A stretch of 37,658 nucleotides of DNA from Casp-actino8 sp037147055 (GCA_037147055.1 JBAWVW010000012.1:1-37658), one strand, 5' to 3'; shown: positions 8,904 to 17,604, numbered from the stretch's first letter. Made by a program: numbers and translations. Notes: generated by a model not told the origin, from the letters alone.

Positions 8904-9058
8904 GGGGGTCTTTGACAGCGATTCAACCCCCGAAAAAGGAGTGAAGGTGCTCTTCAGACACTATCGTTTCAGGGAACCTAAGAGGGTAAACAGCGGTGGT
9001 GAGATACGCCTGGTGCTGGTAACCTCCTAGGGCTGTTTCAATCGCATATGAGGTCCCC

Positions 9059-9313
9059 GTGGCAAATATCAAAAGTCAAAAGAAGCGAATTCTTACTAAC
9101 GCCAAGAGCGCTGAGCGCAACAAGGCTATGAAGAGCGAGTTGAAGACTCGCGTCAAGACTGCCCGAGCGACTCTCGGCACCGAGACAAGCGACGAAGATG
9201 TTCGTCTTGCCGTGAAGCGCATTGACATGGCTGCTGCCAAAGGGATCATTCACAAAAACACGGCTGCTCGTCGTAAGAGCCGCCTGATGAAGCACGTCAA
9301 CGTCGCTGGCTGA
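9059..9313 (+). CDS. rpsT: 30S ribosomal protein S20
   Basis: An 84-residue, lysine- and arginine-rich helical protein that binds the 5' domain of 16S rRNA. It begins MANIKSQKKRILTN and contains AAAKGIIHKNTAARRKSRL, both diagnostic of S20. The start is a GTG at 9059 with GAGGT about five bases upstream. The gene faces holA tail to tail and the two coding ends overlap by 17 bases (9297-9313). Its promoter must lie in the 155-base interval shared with lepA. Confidence 0.97.
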   Translation: MANIKSQKKRILTNAKSAERNKAMKSELKTRVKTARATLGTETSDEDVRLAVKRIDMAAAKGIIHKNTAARRKSRLMKHVNVAG

Positions 9314-10268
9314 CGACTCCGTTCAACTTTGCCAATCTGGCAATCAGAACGTCCATCACAACATCTTCATCAAGGCCAGTCGAGCCGCGCAGATCCAAAT
9401 CAGCAGCGGCAAGTAGTTCGAAGGCCCGCCGAACACCGGCCCCAGTTAATGATCGAAAAGTCCTCAGTGCTTTTTCTGCGGCAAAGCCTTTCGCTCCTAA
9501 GAGCGCCTCGGCCTCAGCCAGCGTCGGGACATCAGAACCGTCAAGTTTCGCCAAACGGGAATAATGGCCGTGTAACTGGGCCATAATTTGCAGCGGGTGA
9601 CGCTCCCCCGCATTCATCAAACGGCGCGCTGCGAGAAGCGCTTTAGCGGCGTTACCCGAATCAATCCCATCAGTTAAATCCCACGGCTTAGTGTCCCCAC
9701 GCTCCCCCAAAAATGGCTCGAGTTTTTCTCTATTGATGCGTTGATCGCCGTATGTCGATTTCAAGGTGGCGGCGAGCCCACCTAGACGCGTCACATCTTC
9801 GCCCAGCCAATCAATTAATAGGGCAACTGCGGGTGCATCAAGGACCAGACCGAGACCTGACAATTGTGTTTCCCACCAGTCGCGGCGTTCATTGGCACGA
9901 GTCGGCGGAGATGGATCAATCGTTTGCCCACCACATACCTTGAGTGCAGCCACGATGACCTTGCTCACTCGACCACTGCCCCACTCAATCACCATGTCGG
10001 TGAAATCTGACGCCACGTGCAGGTAGGTGGCCAAGACATCGAGGTCATCAGCTCCGAATGCTGACACTTTGCGCAACACTATGGTGCGCCGCTCGGTGAG
10101 AAACGGTGGGGTCATCGCCGATTCAGTCGCGCCCGCCATGATGTAATCACCATCAAATTCTTCAAGCACGAGTGAACGATCTTGATCACCAACAAGTTCG
10201 CGAGCCTTATCCGACACGGCCTCACTGACGAGGACATCGTCAGAACCATGAAACAAATACACACTCAT
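9297..10268 (-). CDS. holA: DNA polymerase III delta subunit
   Basis: A 323-residue clamp-loader subunit that opens the DnaN sliding clamp. It begins with VYLFHGSDDVLVSEAV, the degenerate P-loop region of the delta fold, has LTERRTIVLRKVSAF in the first domain and GDTKPWDLTDGIDSGNAAKALLAARRL leading into the C-terminal collar domain (QIMAQLHGHYSRLAKL). Length is standard. The start overlaps the comEC stop by 4 bases (ATGA), and the linkage comEA-comEC-holA-rpsT is a conserved neighbourhood. It overlaps rpsT convergently by 17 bases. Confidence 0.93.
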   Translation of the reverse strand: MSVYLFHGSDDVLVSEAVSDKARELVGDQDRSLVLEEFDGDYIMAGATESAMTPPFLTERRTIVLRKVSAFGADDLDVLATYLHVASDFTDMVIEWGSGRVSKVIVAALKVCGGQTIDPSPPTRANERRDWWETQLSGLGLVLDAPAVALLIDWLGEDVTRLGGLAATLKSTYGDQRINREKLEPFLGERGDTKPWDLTDGIDSGNAAKALLAARRLMNAGERHPLQIMAQLHGHYSRLAKLDGSDVPTLAEAEALLGAKGFAAEKALRTFRSLTGAGVRRAFELLAAADLDLRGSTGLDEDVVMDVLIARLAKLNGVVSQRR

Positions 10269-11689
10269 ATCTCTAGGTTGTCACATCGGTGTCGGGGCAA
10301 CATCGCCCAAAGTCCCAGGAATACCAAACCAGCACTCCCCAAAACGTTCATTCCCGTCGGGGGACGCAGACGCTCGCCAATTGCCGCCACTGTGTCCACC
10401 CAGCGCACACCGATGCCGAGTGGCCACATCAGCACATGCGCCCACGAAACTGGAATGAATCCTGCCGCGAGAGCCACTGGCACGCCCAATAACATCACGA
10501 TTCCGGCCACTGGGACGGCTAGCAAATTGCAGGGTACGGAAAGCGCACTCGGCCACCCAAAAATCATGACCGACACCGGAAGGACCCCGAGTTGGGCGGC
10601 GAGAGATGGCACCATCCAAACCAGCAACCACGGATGGGCGCCCAATCTCGTGTGTTGCAAAGCGCGCTGTATCGGTTGCGAGAGAAAAATTAAGCCCCCG
10701 CTACCACCGACAGATAGCCACCATCCAACTGACCACACGAGGAAGGGGTCAATGACGAATAGTCCCAACATCGTTGCCGCGAGAATCTTGCTCGCACTTG
10801 AAGTTCGCCCTGCGGCGAAAACAATGGCCGAGATGCCCGCCATCGTCACTGCGCGCACCACCGATGGCTCAACCCTCGTCATGATGACAAACCATGCCAA
10901 AACCAACAATGTCAAAACTAATCGCGGTGAACGCTTGAGGCGTGTGAGAACTGGAGCAACAACCGCCAAAATGAAGGCCACATTTTGTCCAGAGACTGCG
11001 GTGAGATGAGCCAAGCCGCTTGAGCGAAATCGCGCGACCATTGAATCGGGTTGTCGGGAATCGTCTCCGTACACCAGACCAGAGAATAACGCTCCCTGAT
11101 CGCCCGGAAGTGTCTGGGCGCCATCGCTCAGGGCGCTTCGCATGCGATTCGCCGCCAACATAAAACGTGATTCGAAGGCTTGCGATCCCTGTTCAACGTC
11201 TGACAACATCTGAACTTCAAAACGCCCAACAATATGGCGAACCTCAAGACGGCGTTGATAAAGCGAACGCGCCGGTTGGCGTTGACCAACCACGGCCAAT
11301 GATTCACCAGCCACATGTAGCAGCGCGCGTTTCGCGTTACTGCCATAGAGCCACGATTCAAAACGCTGCCCAGCAATTTCACTGACGATTCGTACGCCTG
11401 CACCAACTGGTTCAGGATCAGTGACCAAAACTGCTCGACCCGTGAATGGCCCCATCCTCGCCGAGTGGACGGCGTTCCACTCGCTGTGACTACGCAACCC
11501 ACCCACCGCAGCGCAGACACAGAGCACTACGAGCATCCAACGAATTCGGGAGAACATCATTATTCCAAGGAGAGCGACGGTGATGATCAACCAACCTCCC
11601 CTGGCACCCCAACTATTGAAGCCTTTCTCGCCCAACCAAATTCCCAGCAATATCGCTCCTGTGGCTACAGCCAAGAGGTAATGCCACAC
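10265..11689 (-). CDS. comEC: ComEC/Rec2-type DNA uptake channel lacking the nuclease-like domain
   Basis: With the GTG at 11689 the protein has 474 residues. Two membrane helices at the N-terminus are followed by an OB-like DUF4131 region (GRAVLVTDPEPVG, ESLAVVGQRQPA), then the competence domain with LFSGLVYGDDS and the HLTAVSGQN motif, and many further helices. The chain stops after the competence domain: no metallo-beta-lactamase domain (such as DVGQGDA) follows, unlike the long ComEC of Bacillus. The open frame extends to 12025, but the extra N-terminal residues are polar, low in character and lie antisense to a convincing plus-strand membrane gene, so I chose a start near the first helix; an ATG at 11788 is the alternative. 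It is coupled to holA by ATGA. Confidence 0.82.
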   Translation of the reverse strand: MWHYLLAVATGAILLGIWLGEKGFNSWGARGGWLIITVALLGIMMFSRIRWMLVVLCVCAAVGGLRSHSEWNAVHSARMGPFTGRAVLVTDPEPVGAGVRIVSEIAGQRFESWLYGSNAKRALLHVAGESLAVVGQRQPARSLYQRRLEVRHIVGRFEVQMLSDVEQGSQAFESRFMLAANRMRSALSDGAQTLPGDQGALFSGLVYGDDSRQPDSMVARFRSSGLAHLTAVSGQNVAFILAVVAPVLTRLKRSPRLVLTLLVLAWFVIMTRVEPSVVRAVTMAGISAIVFAAGRTSSASKILAATMLGLFVIDPFLVWSVGWWLSVGGSGGLIFLSQPIQRALQHTRLGAHPWLLVWMVPSLAAQLGVLPVSVMIFGWPSALSVPCNLLAVPVAGIVMLLGVPVALAAGFIPVSWAHVLMWPLGIGVRWVDTVAAIGERLRPPTGMNVLGSAGLVFLGLWAMLPRHRCDNLEI

Positions 11690-11722
11690 TGATGCACCCT
11701 GAGCGTCGTACTCTTGAACTTT

Positions 11723-12169
11723 GTGAGTGCCCGTTTGAGTTTGAGTCCTGATGCGGACATCGTTCCCGACGGAGTCAAATTTCATCGACAAATGGTCCGT
11801 CGTCAGGGCCCTTTGTTGGCCATCGCAATCTCTTGCACTATCGGACTTTTGGCGGCCTTGCTGTTGTGGGATTCGACTTCGGCCTTGCGCGGCGTGCCAG
11901 GTTTCATTCTCTGGGTCCTTGCTGTCCCCACCTCCTCGCTGTTCGGCATCCCCGTTATGGGAGGTCCGTTGCGCTGGATCTTGGCAGTGCTCAGCAGTTT
12001 GGTGTTGTGGTGTTATGTCGGTCATCTAGCCGCCCAACGCTCCACTCGGCGCGTGGCTACAAGTTGGCTGGAATGGCGCCGCGAGTGGAGTCGCCTAGTC
12101 ATCGGAATATGGCTGGGATCACTGCTGGGCTTGGGTCTCGCTGCCACGGTGTTGTCAGTCAACCTCTGA
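11723..12169 (+). CDS. Small multi-pass membrane protein, unknown function
   Basis: A protein of about 148 residues with four probable membrane segments: GPLLAIAISCTIGLLAALLL, GFILWVLAVPTSSLFG, RWILAVLSSLVLWCYVGHLA and LVIGIWLGSLLGLGLAATVL. The start is uncertain: GTG at 11723 (eight bases after a TACTCT -10-like hexamer, so possibly leaderless), TTG at 11714 or ATG at 11792; none has a clear Shine-Dalgarno. It is divergent from comEC and convergent with comEA, an unusual place because comEA and comEC are normally adjacent and co-directional. No family is recognised. A link to DNA uptake is possible only by position. Confidence 0.65.
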   Translation: MSARLSLSPDADIVPDGVKFHRQMVRRQGPLLAIAISCTIGLLAALLLWDSTSALRGVPGFILWVLAVPTSSLFGIPVMGGPLRWILAVLSSLVLWCYVGHLAAQRSTRRVATSWLEWRREWSRLVIGIWLGSLLGLGLAATVLSVNL

Positions 12170-12194
12170 AGGCAACTCATGAACATCGCGACTC

Positions 12195-12968
12195 TTACGT
12201 CGTGACCATGTCACGCAAGGCAGCAAACTTCGCAGGTCCGATTCCGGGAACATCTTGGAGCCCTTCAATGCTGGAAAATTGCCCATGCTGATCACGAAAA
12301 GCCACGATCGCTGCGGCGGTAGCAGGTCCGACCCCAGGCAATAAATCAAGCGTTGCGAGATCTGCCGTATTGATATTGACGGGCAGCGAGAGACCTTGGC
12401 CTTGACCACCGCTGTGTGCATCAGGAATCGGACCCGCTTGGCCTCCTGGGACCTTTTCTCCAACTGCTGGAACGTATATCTGCTGCCCATCGCTCAATGG
12501 CACCGCCAAATTAATGGCATCGAGATCAGCCGTTTTCGTGCTTCCCCCAGCGATCCGAATTGCATCAACTACGCGCGAGCCCATAGGCACGATGTAGACC
12601 CCCGGCTTATTCACCCGACCTGCCACATCAACCGTCAAAAACGGCGCGATCGTTGTCGTTGTTACTAAAGGAATTTGTTGACTGAGTGGCACCGTGGAGG
12701 CGTACATCAAGGAAGTTTCAACAGGCGTAGGCGGAGAACGAAGCAAAAAGTATCCGCCGAACCCAACCACACCCACGCAGGCACAACCTGTGAGAATCCG
12801 TCCCCAGCCGAGCCATTGAAGACTTTCCTGAGCGTACCGCAACCAAGTTTTTACCGCCCCTCCATGCTTGCGCATCATCTCTTCATTGGAATGTTGATTG
12901 GAAGGCTTAGGACGCCACTGTTCCACTTCGCACCACTCTTCACCTGCCGTTAACTCACCTCCGTCCAT
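12195..12968 (-). CDS. comEA: ComEA-like DNA receptor (SLBB plus helix-hairpin-helix)
   Basis: A 257-residue protein with a cytoplasmic N-terminus of about 55 residues, one membrane helix (ILTGCACVGVVGFGGYFLL), a Thr-rich stalk, an SLBB domain (VDVAGRVNKPGVYIVPMGSRVVDAI) and a C-terminal double HhH module (VNINTADLATLDLLPGVGPATAAAIVAFR ... DVPGIGPAKFAALRD, shown in pieces). ComEA binds incoming double-stranded DNA outside the membrane and passes it to the ComEC channel. The start ATG at 12968 overlaps a GGAGGTGAG just inside the frame, so a downstream start is possible. It is 25 bases from the convergent small membrane gene and not contiguous with comEC. Confidence 0.88.
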   Translation of the reverse strand: MDGGELTAGEEWCEVEQWRPKPSNQHSNEEMMRKHGGAVKTWLRYAQESLQWLGWGRILTGCACVGVVGFGGYFLLRSPPTPVETSLMYASTVPLSQQIPLVTTTTIAPFLTVDVAGRVNKPGVYIVPMGSRVVDAIRIAGGSTKTADLDAINLAVPLSDGQQIYVPAVGEKVPGGQAGPIPDAHSGGQGQGLSLPVNINTADLATLDLLPGVGPATAAAIVAFRDQHGQFSSIEGLQDVPGIGPAKFAALRDMVTT

Positions 12969-13001
12969 AGGGGGCGAGTCAGCAACGCTGGCGTAGCGGC
13001 G

Positions 13002-14759
13002 TCACCCTTCGACTGGAGTGCGCCAGTGCATGGAGATCACTGTTCGGCGATTGCTTTCACGCCGCACCTGATCTTCAATGGCTGTTTCATCCCATCCCAA
13101 TAGGGGGCCAGCAATGGTGGCGACGCGATGCAGAGCGTCATCATGTACCGGCCCAAGCGTGCCGATCACCAAACGGCGATCAACGATGTCCGACAATGTG
13201 CGCGCACCTTCATCGGTCACGGCGAAGATGATCTGAGCTTCAATATCCAAACAGTCCGCCACGACGCGTGCAGAGGTGAGGGGCGAATGCTCGACAATAT
13301 GTGCAATCCGAGTCCACTCTGTGCCGTACAGACGAGCAATATGTTCGCCGATATCAAGCGGGATTCCTAAAATGTGCATCGAACGTGCTGCATCGACAAT
13401 GAAGGGTTCGGCATCTTCGGCCCAAGCAAAAGTTCCGGCAGCGGCAGTCGCCCGCGAATCAAATAATCGCGAGTGGGCACCCTTGAGCTCGTTGACCAGC
13501 AGTGCATCGACCATTTCTTCGGCTGTGGCGCGTCCCGTTGTCCATTTGCCTCCTCCGATTGACCACAAATTGTCAACTCCATGATCCACATGGTGATACA
13601 ACTCGTGCGCTCGACTCGCCGAGTAAGTCTCTGCCTCATCAGGGGCATCATCTTTGGAGCCAGAGTCATTGGCCTGAGTCGCACGAATTAACGGGCGAAC
13701 TCCGACAGTTGTCATCTCAACATCCGCAGCAGTTAATTTCTTCTCCTCAGCACGCATTGTGGAGTTCACGGTGTCCAAAATAATTTCAACATCGCTTGGA
13801 TCAACAACAACAGATGACTCATCACCCGCAATCGGTGTATCGGTCGGACCAATGAACGATTTACCCATCCACGGCGAGACAATCACATGACGACCCGACT
13901 GAGCGCGTGCGAACACAGCATCGGTGACTCGACCTGGACCGCCGAGTGGGCGCGTGAGAATATGTACACCCTTGGAACGATCCACTCCGACCCCAGTGCC
14001 GCGCGCCAACTTGCCCAATACCTTGTCGATCCAAGGACCAGCAGCGTTAATGACTACTTTGGCACGCACGCGTTGTGATTCTCCCGACAACAAGTCGGTC
14101 ACTTCTACGCCCTGAATAACCATACGATCAGAGTTAGTGGAGATGAAGCCGTCAACACGTACGTGATTCATCAATACCGCTCCTGCGCCAGCAGCTGATT
14201 TTGCATATGCCAACAACAAGCGTTCGGGGTGAATATTCAAGGTGTCGTGATACGCGAAAGCACCTTGCAAGCCAGTCTGGTCAAGCCATGGAACGGCGGC
14301 CAAAAGTCTTGCCCGACTGAGCCAACGCGGGTGTGGTATTCGCAAACTGTCGGGCGCCTTCAGATTTCGATCAAAGGCCAAAGTGTCATAGAGCAGCACA
14401 CCTGCACCAATGAGAGCTGTGGGAGGTTTGCTCCAGCGCCATGCGGGCATGATGAAGCGAGTTTGTTGTACCAAGTGGGGTGCACCTAGCGCAAGGACTC
14501 GTCGCTCACGCAAGCTCTCGCGCACAACAGCAATGTCATATTGCTCAAGGTAACGAATACCACCGTGAATGTATTTCGTCGTCGCCGAGCTGGTACCGGA
14601 ACCAAAGTCGTCACGCTCAAAGAGAATTGTTTTCAACCCTCGTGATGCCGCTTCCCTAGCAACACAGATACCAGTGATCCCACCACCGATGATCGCCACA
14701 TCAAAATCGGTCTCATCAATCGTGCGAGTCAGGGTAAAGGCAGATCCAGATGGGTTCAT
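13002..14759 (-). CDS. glpD: Aerobic glycerol-3-phosphate dehydrogenase
   Basis: A 585-residue FAD-dependent membrane-associated enzyme that oxidises sn-glycerol-3-phosphate to dihydroxyacetone phosphate and feeds electrons to quinones. The dinucleotide-binding motif GGGITG is at residues 25-30, followed by LFERDDFGSGTSSATTKYIHGG and RYLEQ, the GlpD signatures. A DAO domain covers the first 380 residues and the C-terminal helical DAO_C domain follows (SIGGGKWTTGR then helical repeats). Length fits the family (500-590). glpK and glpF are absent from the neighbourhood. A CnoX-like gene lies 26 bases upstream in the same direction. Confidence 0.93.
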   Translation of the reverse strand: MNPSGSAFTLTRTIDETDFDVAIIGGGITGICVAREAASRGLKTILFERDDFGSGTSSATTKYIHGGIRYLEQYDIAVVRESLRERRVLALGAPHLVQQTRFIMPAWRWSKPPTALIGAGVLLYDTLAFDRNLKAPDSLRIPHPRWLSRARLLAAVPWLDQTGLQGAFAYHDTLNIHPERLLLAYAKSAAGAGAVLMNHVRVDGFISTNSDRMVIQGVEVTDLLSGESQRVRAKVVINAAGPWIDKVLGKLARGTGVGVDRSKGVHILTRPLGGPGRVTDAVFARAQSGRHVIVSPWMGKSFIGPTDTPIAGDESSVVVDPSDVEIILDTVNSTMRAEEKKLTAADVEMTTVGVRPLIRATQANDSGSKDDAPDEAETYSASRAHELYHHVDHGVDNLWSIGGGKWTTGRATAEEMVDALLVNELKGAHSRLFDSRATAAAGTFAWAEDAEPFIVDAARSMHILGIPLDIGEHIARLYGTEWTRIAHIVEHSPLTSARVVADCLDIEAQIIFAVTDEGARTLSDIVDRRLVIGTLGPVHDDALHRVATIAGPLLGWDETAIEDQVRRESNRRTVISMHWRTPVEG

Positions 14760-14785
14760 AGGTGTGCCGCCAACTCAATCGGACA

Positions 14786-15490
14786 TCAGTACAAGCGTGC
14801 AGTGAGTTTTTTTCGCCACACTGCACTGCGCGGATCGTCAAGACCCATGACCTCAAGGATGTCAACGAACTGTTGGCGCGCATCATCATCAAGTTTGACT
14901 GAGTCAAGTAATTTTTCTAACTGGGTGTCGTAGTCATCAGGCGGGCGTAACGATAAGCGAGCTGCTGCTGAGGCCTTACGTACATTTTCAGTCTCTGGTA
15001 CACGGGCAAGCAGGGACAGCGCCGCTTCACCCTCGCCACGGGCTGTCAAAATCGTCGCCAAGGCCACAATGGCGATCTCGTTACCGGGTTCAATATCAAG
15101 AACAGCCAACAAACTCTGTTCATCACCACGCGCGATGAGTACAGCGATTTCTTCTTGGGTGGCCGTTGGCAACATTTGCTCAAGGAACTGCGCTATTGCT
15201 GCTTCACTCAACTGACCTTGAAACTCGCCTATGATCCCACCGTCGCGCAAGGCAAATAATGCTGGGACTGCTTGCACCCGAAATGCCTGCACGATCGAGG
15301 GATTGTCATCGACATTAATTCGCGCCAAAAGAATTTTTCCAGCGGTGGCGTTAATCATCCGCTCAACCACTTCACCAACCGCAACGCAGGCATCACTACG
15401 CGGCGACCAGAGATAAACCACGACTGGACCTTGGGCGGATCGGGCTAATACATCAGACTCAAAATTTGCTTCCGATACATCAATAGTCAT
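14786..15490 (-). CDS. CnoX-like thioredoxin-fold/TPR chaperone, no CxxC
   Basis: A 234-residue protein with an N-terminal thioredoxin fold (residues 1-110; VVVYLWSP, then VQAVPALFALRDG with the cis-Pro loop) and a C-terminal helical repeat region rich in Ala and Leu, as in E. coli CnoX (YbbN). The active site reads WSPRSDAC: the first cysteine of CxxC is replaced by Ser32, leaving an SxxC with Cys35. E. coli CnoX also has SxxC, where it lacks reductase activity and instead shields substrates from over-oxidation and hands them to GroEL. That role is inferred here from architecture. The gene is divergent from the phosphotransferase gene at 15591. Confidence 0.82.
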   Translation of the reverse strand: MTIDVSEANFESDVLARSAQGPVVVYLWSPRSDACVAVGEVVERMINATAGKILLARINVDDNPSIVQAFRVQAVPALFALRDGGIIGEFQGQLSEAAIAQFLEQMLPTATQEEIAVLIARGDEQSLLAVLDIEPGNEIAIVALATILTARGEGEAALSLLARVPETENVRKASAAARLSLRPPDDYDTQLEKLLDSVKLDDDARQQFVDILEVMGLDDPRSAVWRKKLTARLY

Positions 15491-15590
15491 GCCATAACGC
15501 TACCGCAGAAGAGTTATGGGCGTGCCCTTGACCCGCTGATAACCAGCCAAACCTGCCCAACCGAGAGAACTTCTAGATACCGTACGAGGG

Positions 15591-16643
15591 GTGAGTAACC
15601 AAGCCAGCGACGAGAATATTCCGGGATTGAATATCGCCAATGTCACTGCTTGGCTTGAGAACAATGTGAGTGGCGCACGTGGGCCATTTCTTTTTGAGGT
15701 GATCGCTGGCGGCCACTCAAATCTGACTTTCAAAGTGACAAGCAGCAATGGACAAAGATTTGTTCTACGTCGCCCTCCTCTCGGTCATGTTCTCGCCAGC
15801 GCTCACGATATGGGTCGCGAGCATCGTCTCATTTCAGCTCTGAGTACGACCAATGTTCCCGTCGCTCCCGCAGTCGGATTCTGCGAGGATCTCGAAGTCA
15901 ATGGTGCTCCGTTTTATGTCATGGCCTTTGTTGACGGTCTCGTGATTCGCGATCGCGACACTTCGGAACGTTTACTTCTCCCCGATGCCCGACGTCGAGC
16001 CAGCGAATCAATCGTTGACACGATGGCAGCAATTCACGCCGTTAATCCGATCTCGGTTGGGCTTGATGATTTGGGTCGTCACGAGGGTTACATCGCTCGT
16101 CAACTCAAGCGTTGGTACGGACAATGGAATCAGCAAAAAACACGTGATTTGCCGAGCGTTGATCGAGTCCACGATGAACTCATGTTGCGTATCCCCGAAC
16201 AAGGTCCTGCGACATTGGTCCATGGTGATTATCGACTCGACAACTGCATGATTGATTCCAGTGGCCAAGTCATTGCGGTCTTAGATTGGGAAATTTGCAC
16301 ATTAGGTGACCCTATGGCTGATCTTGGACTGCTGATGGTTTATTGGTCTGGACCCGGTGACCTTGATGCAGTACTGACTGGTATGTCCTCAACTGCACCA
16401 GGCTTTCTTGACCGTATTGACATGGCGCGGCGCTACGGCGAAGTCAGTGGTCGCGATATTTCGCAACTCGATTTCTATGTTGCGTTTGCTTATTGGAAGT
16501 TGGTGTGCATTCTTGAAGGCGTGTACTCGCGCTACCTCGGTGGCGCCTTAGGTCAACGTGATCCAGCAGAACTTGAGCCTTTCAATCAGCAGGTTCTCTC
16601 ATCGGCCAAAAAAGCTGAAGAGATGTTGAGTCGATTGCGATGA
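15591..16643 (+). CDS. ACAD10/11-type aminoglycoside phosphotransferase-like kinase
   Basis: A 350-residue APH/choline-kinase-fold protein. The nucleotide-binding part has GGHSNLTFKV and FVLRRPPLGH; the catalytic loop reads LVHGDYRLDNCMID and the metal-binding motif VLDWEICTLGDPMADLG. These features match the kinase-like family fused to acyl-CoA dehydrogenases in animal ACAD10/11 (FadE36 relatives in mycobacteria), which phosphorylate 4-hydroxyacyl-CoA. It is not likely an antibiotic-resistance gene. The start is GTG at 15591; a TAGATA -10-like box about 12 bases upstream hints at a near-leaderless transcript. The stop overlaps the start of the PAC2 gene by 4 bases. Confidence 0.85.
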   Translation: MSNQASDENIPGLNIANVTAWLENNVSGARGPFLFEVIAGGHSNLTFKVTSSNGQRFVLRRPPLGHVLASAHDMGREHRLISALSTTNVPVAPAVGFCEDLEVNGAPFYVMAFVDGLVIRDRDTSERLLLPDARRRASESIVDTMAAIHAVNPISVGLDDLGRHEGYIARQLKRWYGQWNQQKTRDLPSVDRVHDELMLRIPEQGPATLVHGDYRLDNCMIDSSGQVIAVLDWEICTLGDPMADLGLLMVYWSGPGDLDAVLTGMSSTAPGFLDRIDMARRYGEVSGRDISQLDFYVAFAYWKLVCILEGVYSRYLGGALGQRDPAELEPFNQQVLSSAKKAEEMLSRLR

Positions 16644-17545
16644 GCGATGCAATTCGTGATGTTGAGTTGCACGGCGAGTTACCAAAACTCAACAAACCAA
16701 TTTTGATAGTGATGTTGCAAGGCTGGATTGACGCCGCAGGTGCCGCTAATGACACCATGTCCTTAATCGAGGGACAAATTGACCCACTTCCCGTGGCGAC
16801 TTTTGATCCCGATGTTTTTATTGATTATCGAGCGCGGCGACCCACGATGGAAATTCGTGAAGGCCGCAATAACGGTCTTGATTGGCCATCTATTGACCTG
16901 TACTCGGGACATGACGCCAATGGACGCGATCTATTAATCCTCAGGGGTCACGAGCCAGATTCGGCATGGAACCGTTTTTCGGCTGCAATTCGCGAGTTAT
17001 GCCTAAGGATGGATGTGTCGATGATGGTTGGTCTGGGCGCCTACCCCTTCCCCACCCCTCACACCCGGGCGATTAATCTCTCCTGCACAACTCCGACCGT
17101 GGAACTTTTGGAAAAAGCCCCATTTTTACGCAGCACAGTGGACGTCCCTGCTGGCATGGTTGCGGTGCTTGAACAGGTTCTCCATGACAGTGGAATCCCC
17201 TCCATCAGCGTGTGGGCCCAGGTTCCGCAATATTTGCCCGGCATGACGTACCCGGCAGCCTCATCAGCACTTCTGCGTGGACTGGTCTCGGTCGCCGATC
17301 TCCATTTTGATGGTTCCAAACTTGATCAGGAAGCGGTGATCCAGCGCGAACGTCTGGACCGCATGGTGGCCCGCAACTCAGAACACGCTGAAATGGTGGC
17401 CAAACTTGAGGCCGCATATGACGCCCTGATCGGTACGCCAGCCAATCCCAACAATCAGAGCCAACTCACCGAAAGTGATATCCCTTCAATTGAGGAACTA
17501 TCCGCCGAACTCGATGCATTTCTTCGAGACGCCAACCCCGAGTAG
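16640..17545 (+). CDS. PAC2-family protein
   Basis: A 301-residue protein of the proteasome assembly chaperone 2 (PAC2) family that is widespread in actinobacteria. Landmarks are MLQGWIDAAGAANDTM, an FDPDVFIDYRARRPTM segment, RGHEPDSAWNRF, GLGAYPFPTPHTR and the VWAQVPQYL region. The C-terminal 60 residues are acidic and helical. Actinobacteria with proteasomes and those without both carry this family, and its biochemical role is not settled. ATGA overlap with the upstream kinase-like gene implies coupled translation. Confidence 0.85.
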   Translation: MSDAIRDVELHGELPKLNKPILIVMLQGWIDAAGAANDTMSLIEGQIDPLPVATFDPDVFIDYRARRPTMEIREGRNNGLDWPSIDLYSGHDANGRDLLILRGHEPDSAWNRFSAAIRELCLRMDVSMMVGLGAYPFPTPHTRAINLSCTTPTVELLEKAPFLRSTVDVPAGMVAVLEQVLHDSGIPSISVWAQVPQYLPGMTYPAASSALLRGLVSVADLHFDGSKLDQEAVIQRERLDRMVARNSEHAEMVAKLEAAYDALIGTPANPNNQSQLTESDIPSIEELSAELDAFLRDANPE

Positions 17546-17604
17546 TTTGTTTATATGTCATTTGGCCTAAATGTGCCAAGCATAAAAAACCATAGGGAGT
17601 AGTT

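Noticed and set aside
9038..9295. Minus-strand frame opposite rpsT
   Set aside because: Fully antisense to a certain S20 gene.
10182..11009. Plus-strand open frame of 275 residues
   Set aside because: Thr/Pro/Arg-rich translation opposite comEC and holA, with no start signal or motif; antisense shadow.
11690..12025. N-terminal extension of ComEC
   Set aside because: Polar low-character sequence antisense to a plausible four-helix membrane protein; the first ComEC helix follows the GTG at 11689.
15591..16643. Antibiotic-resistance aminoglycoside phosphotransferase
   Set aside because: Motifs match the ACAD10/11-type kinase-like family rather than resistance enzymes, and the context is metabolic.
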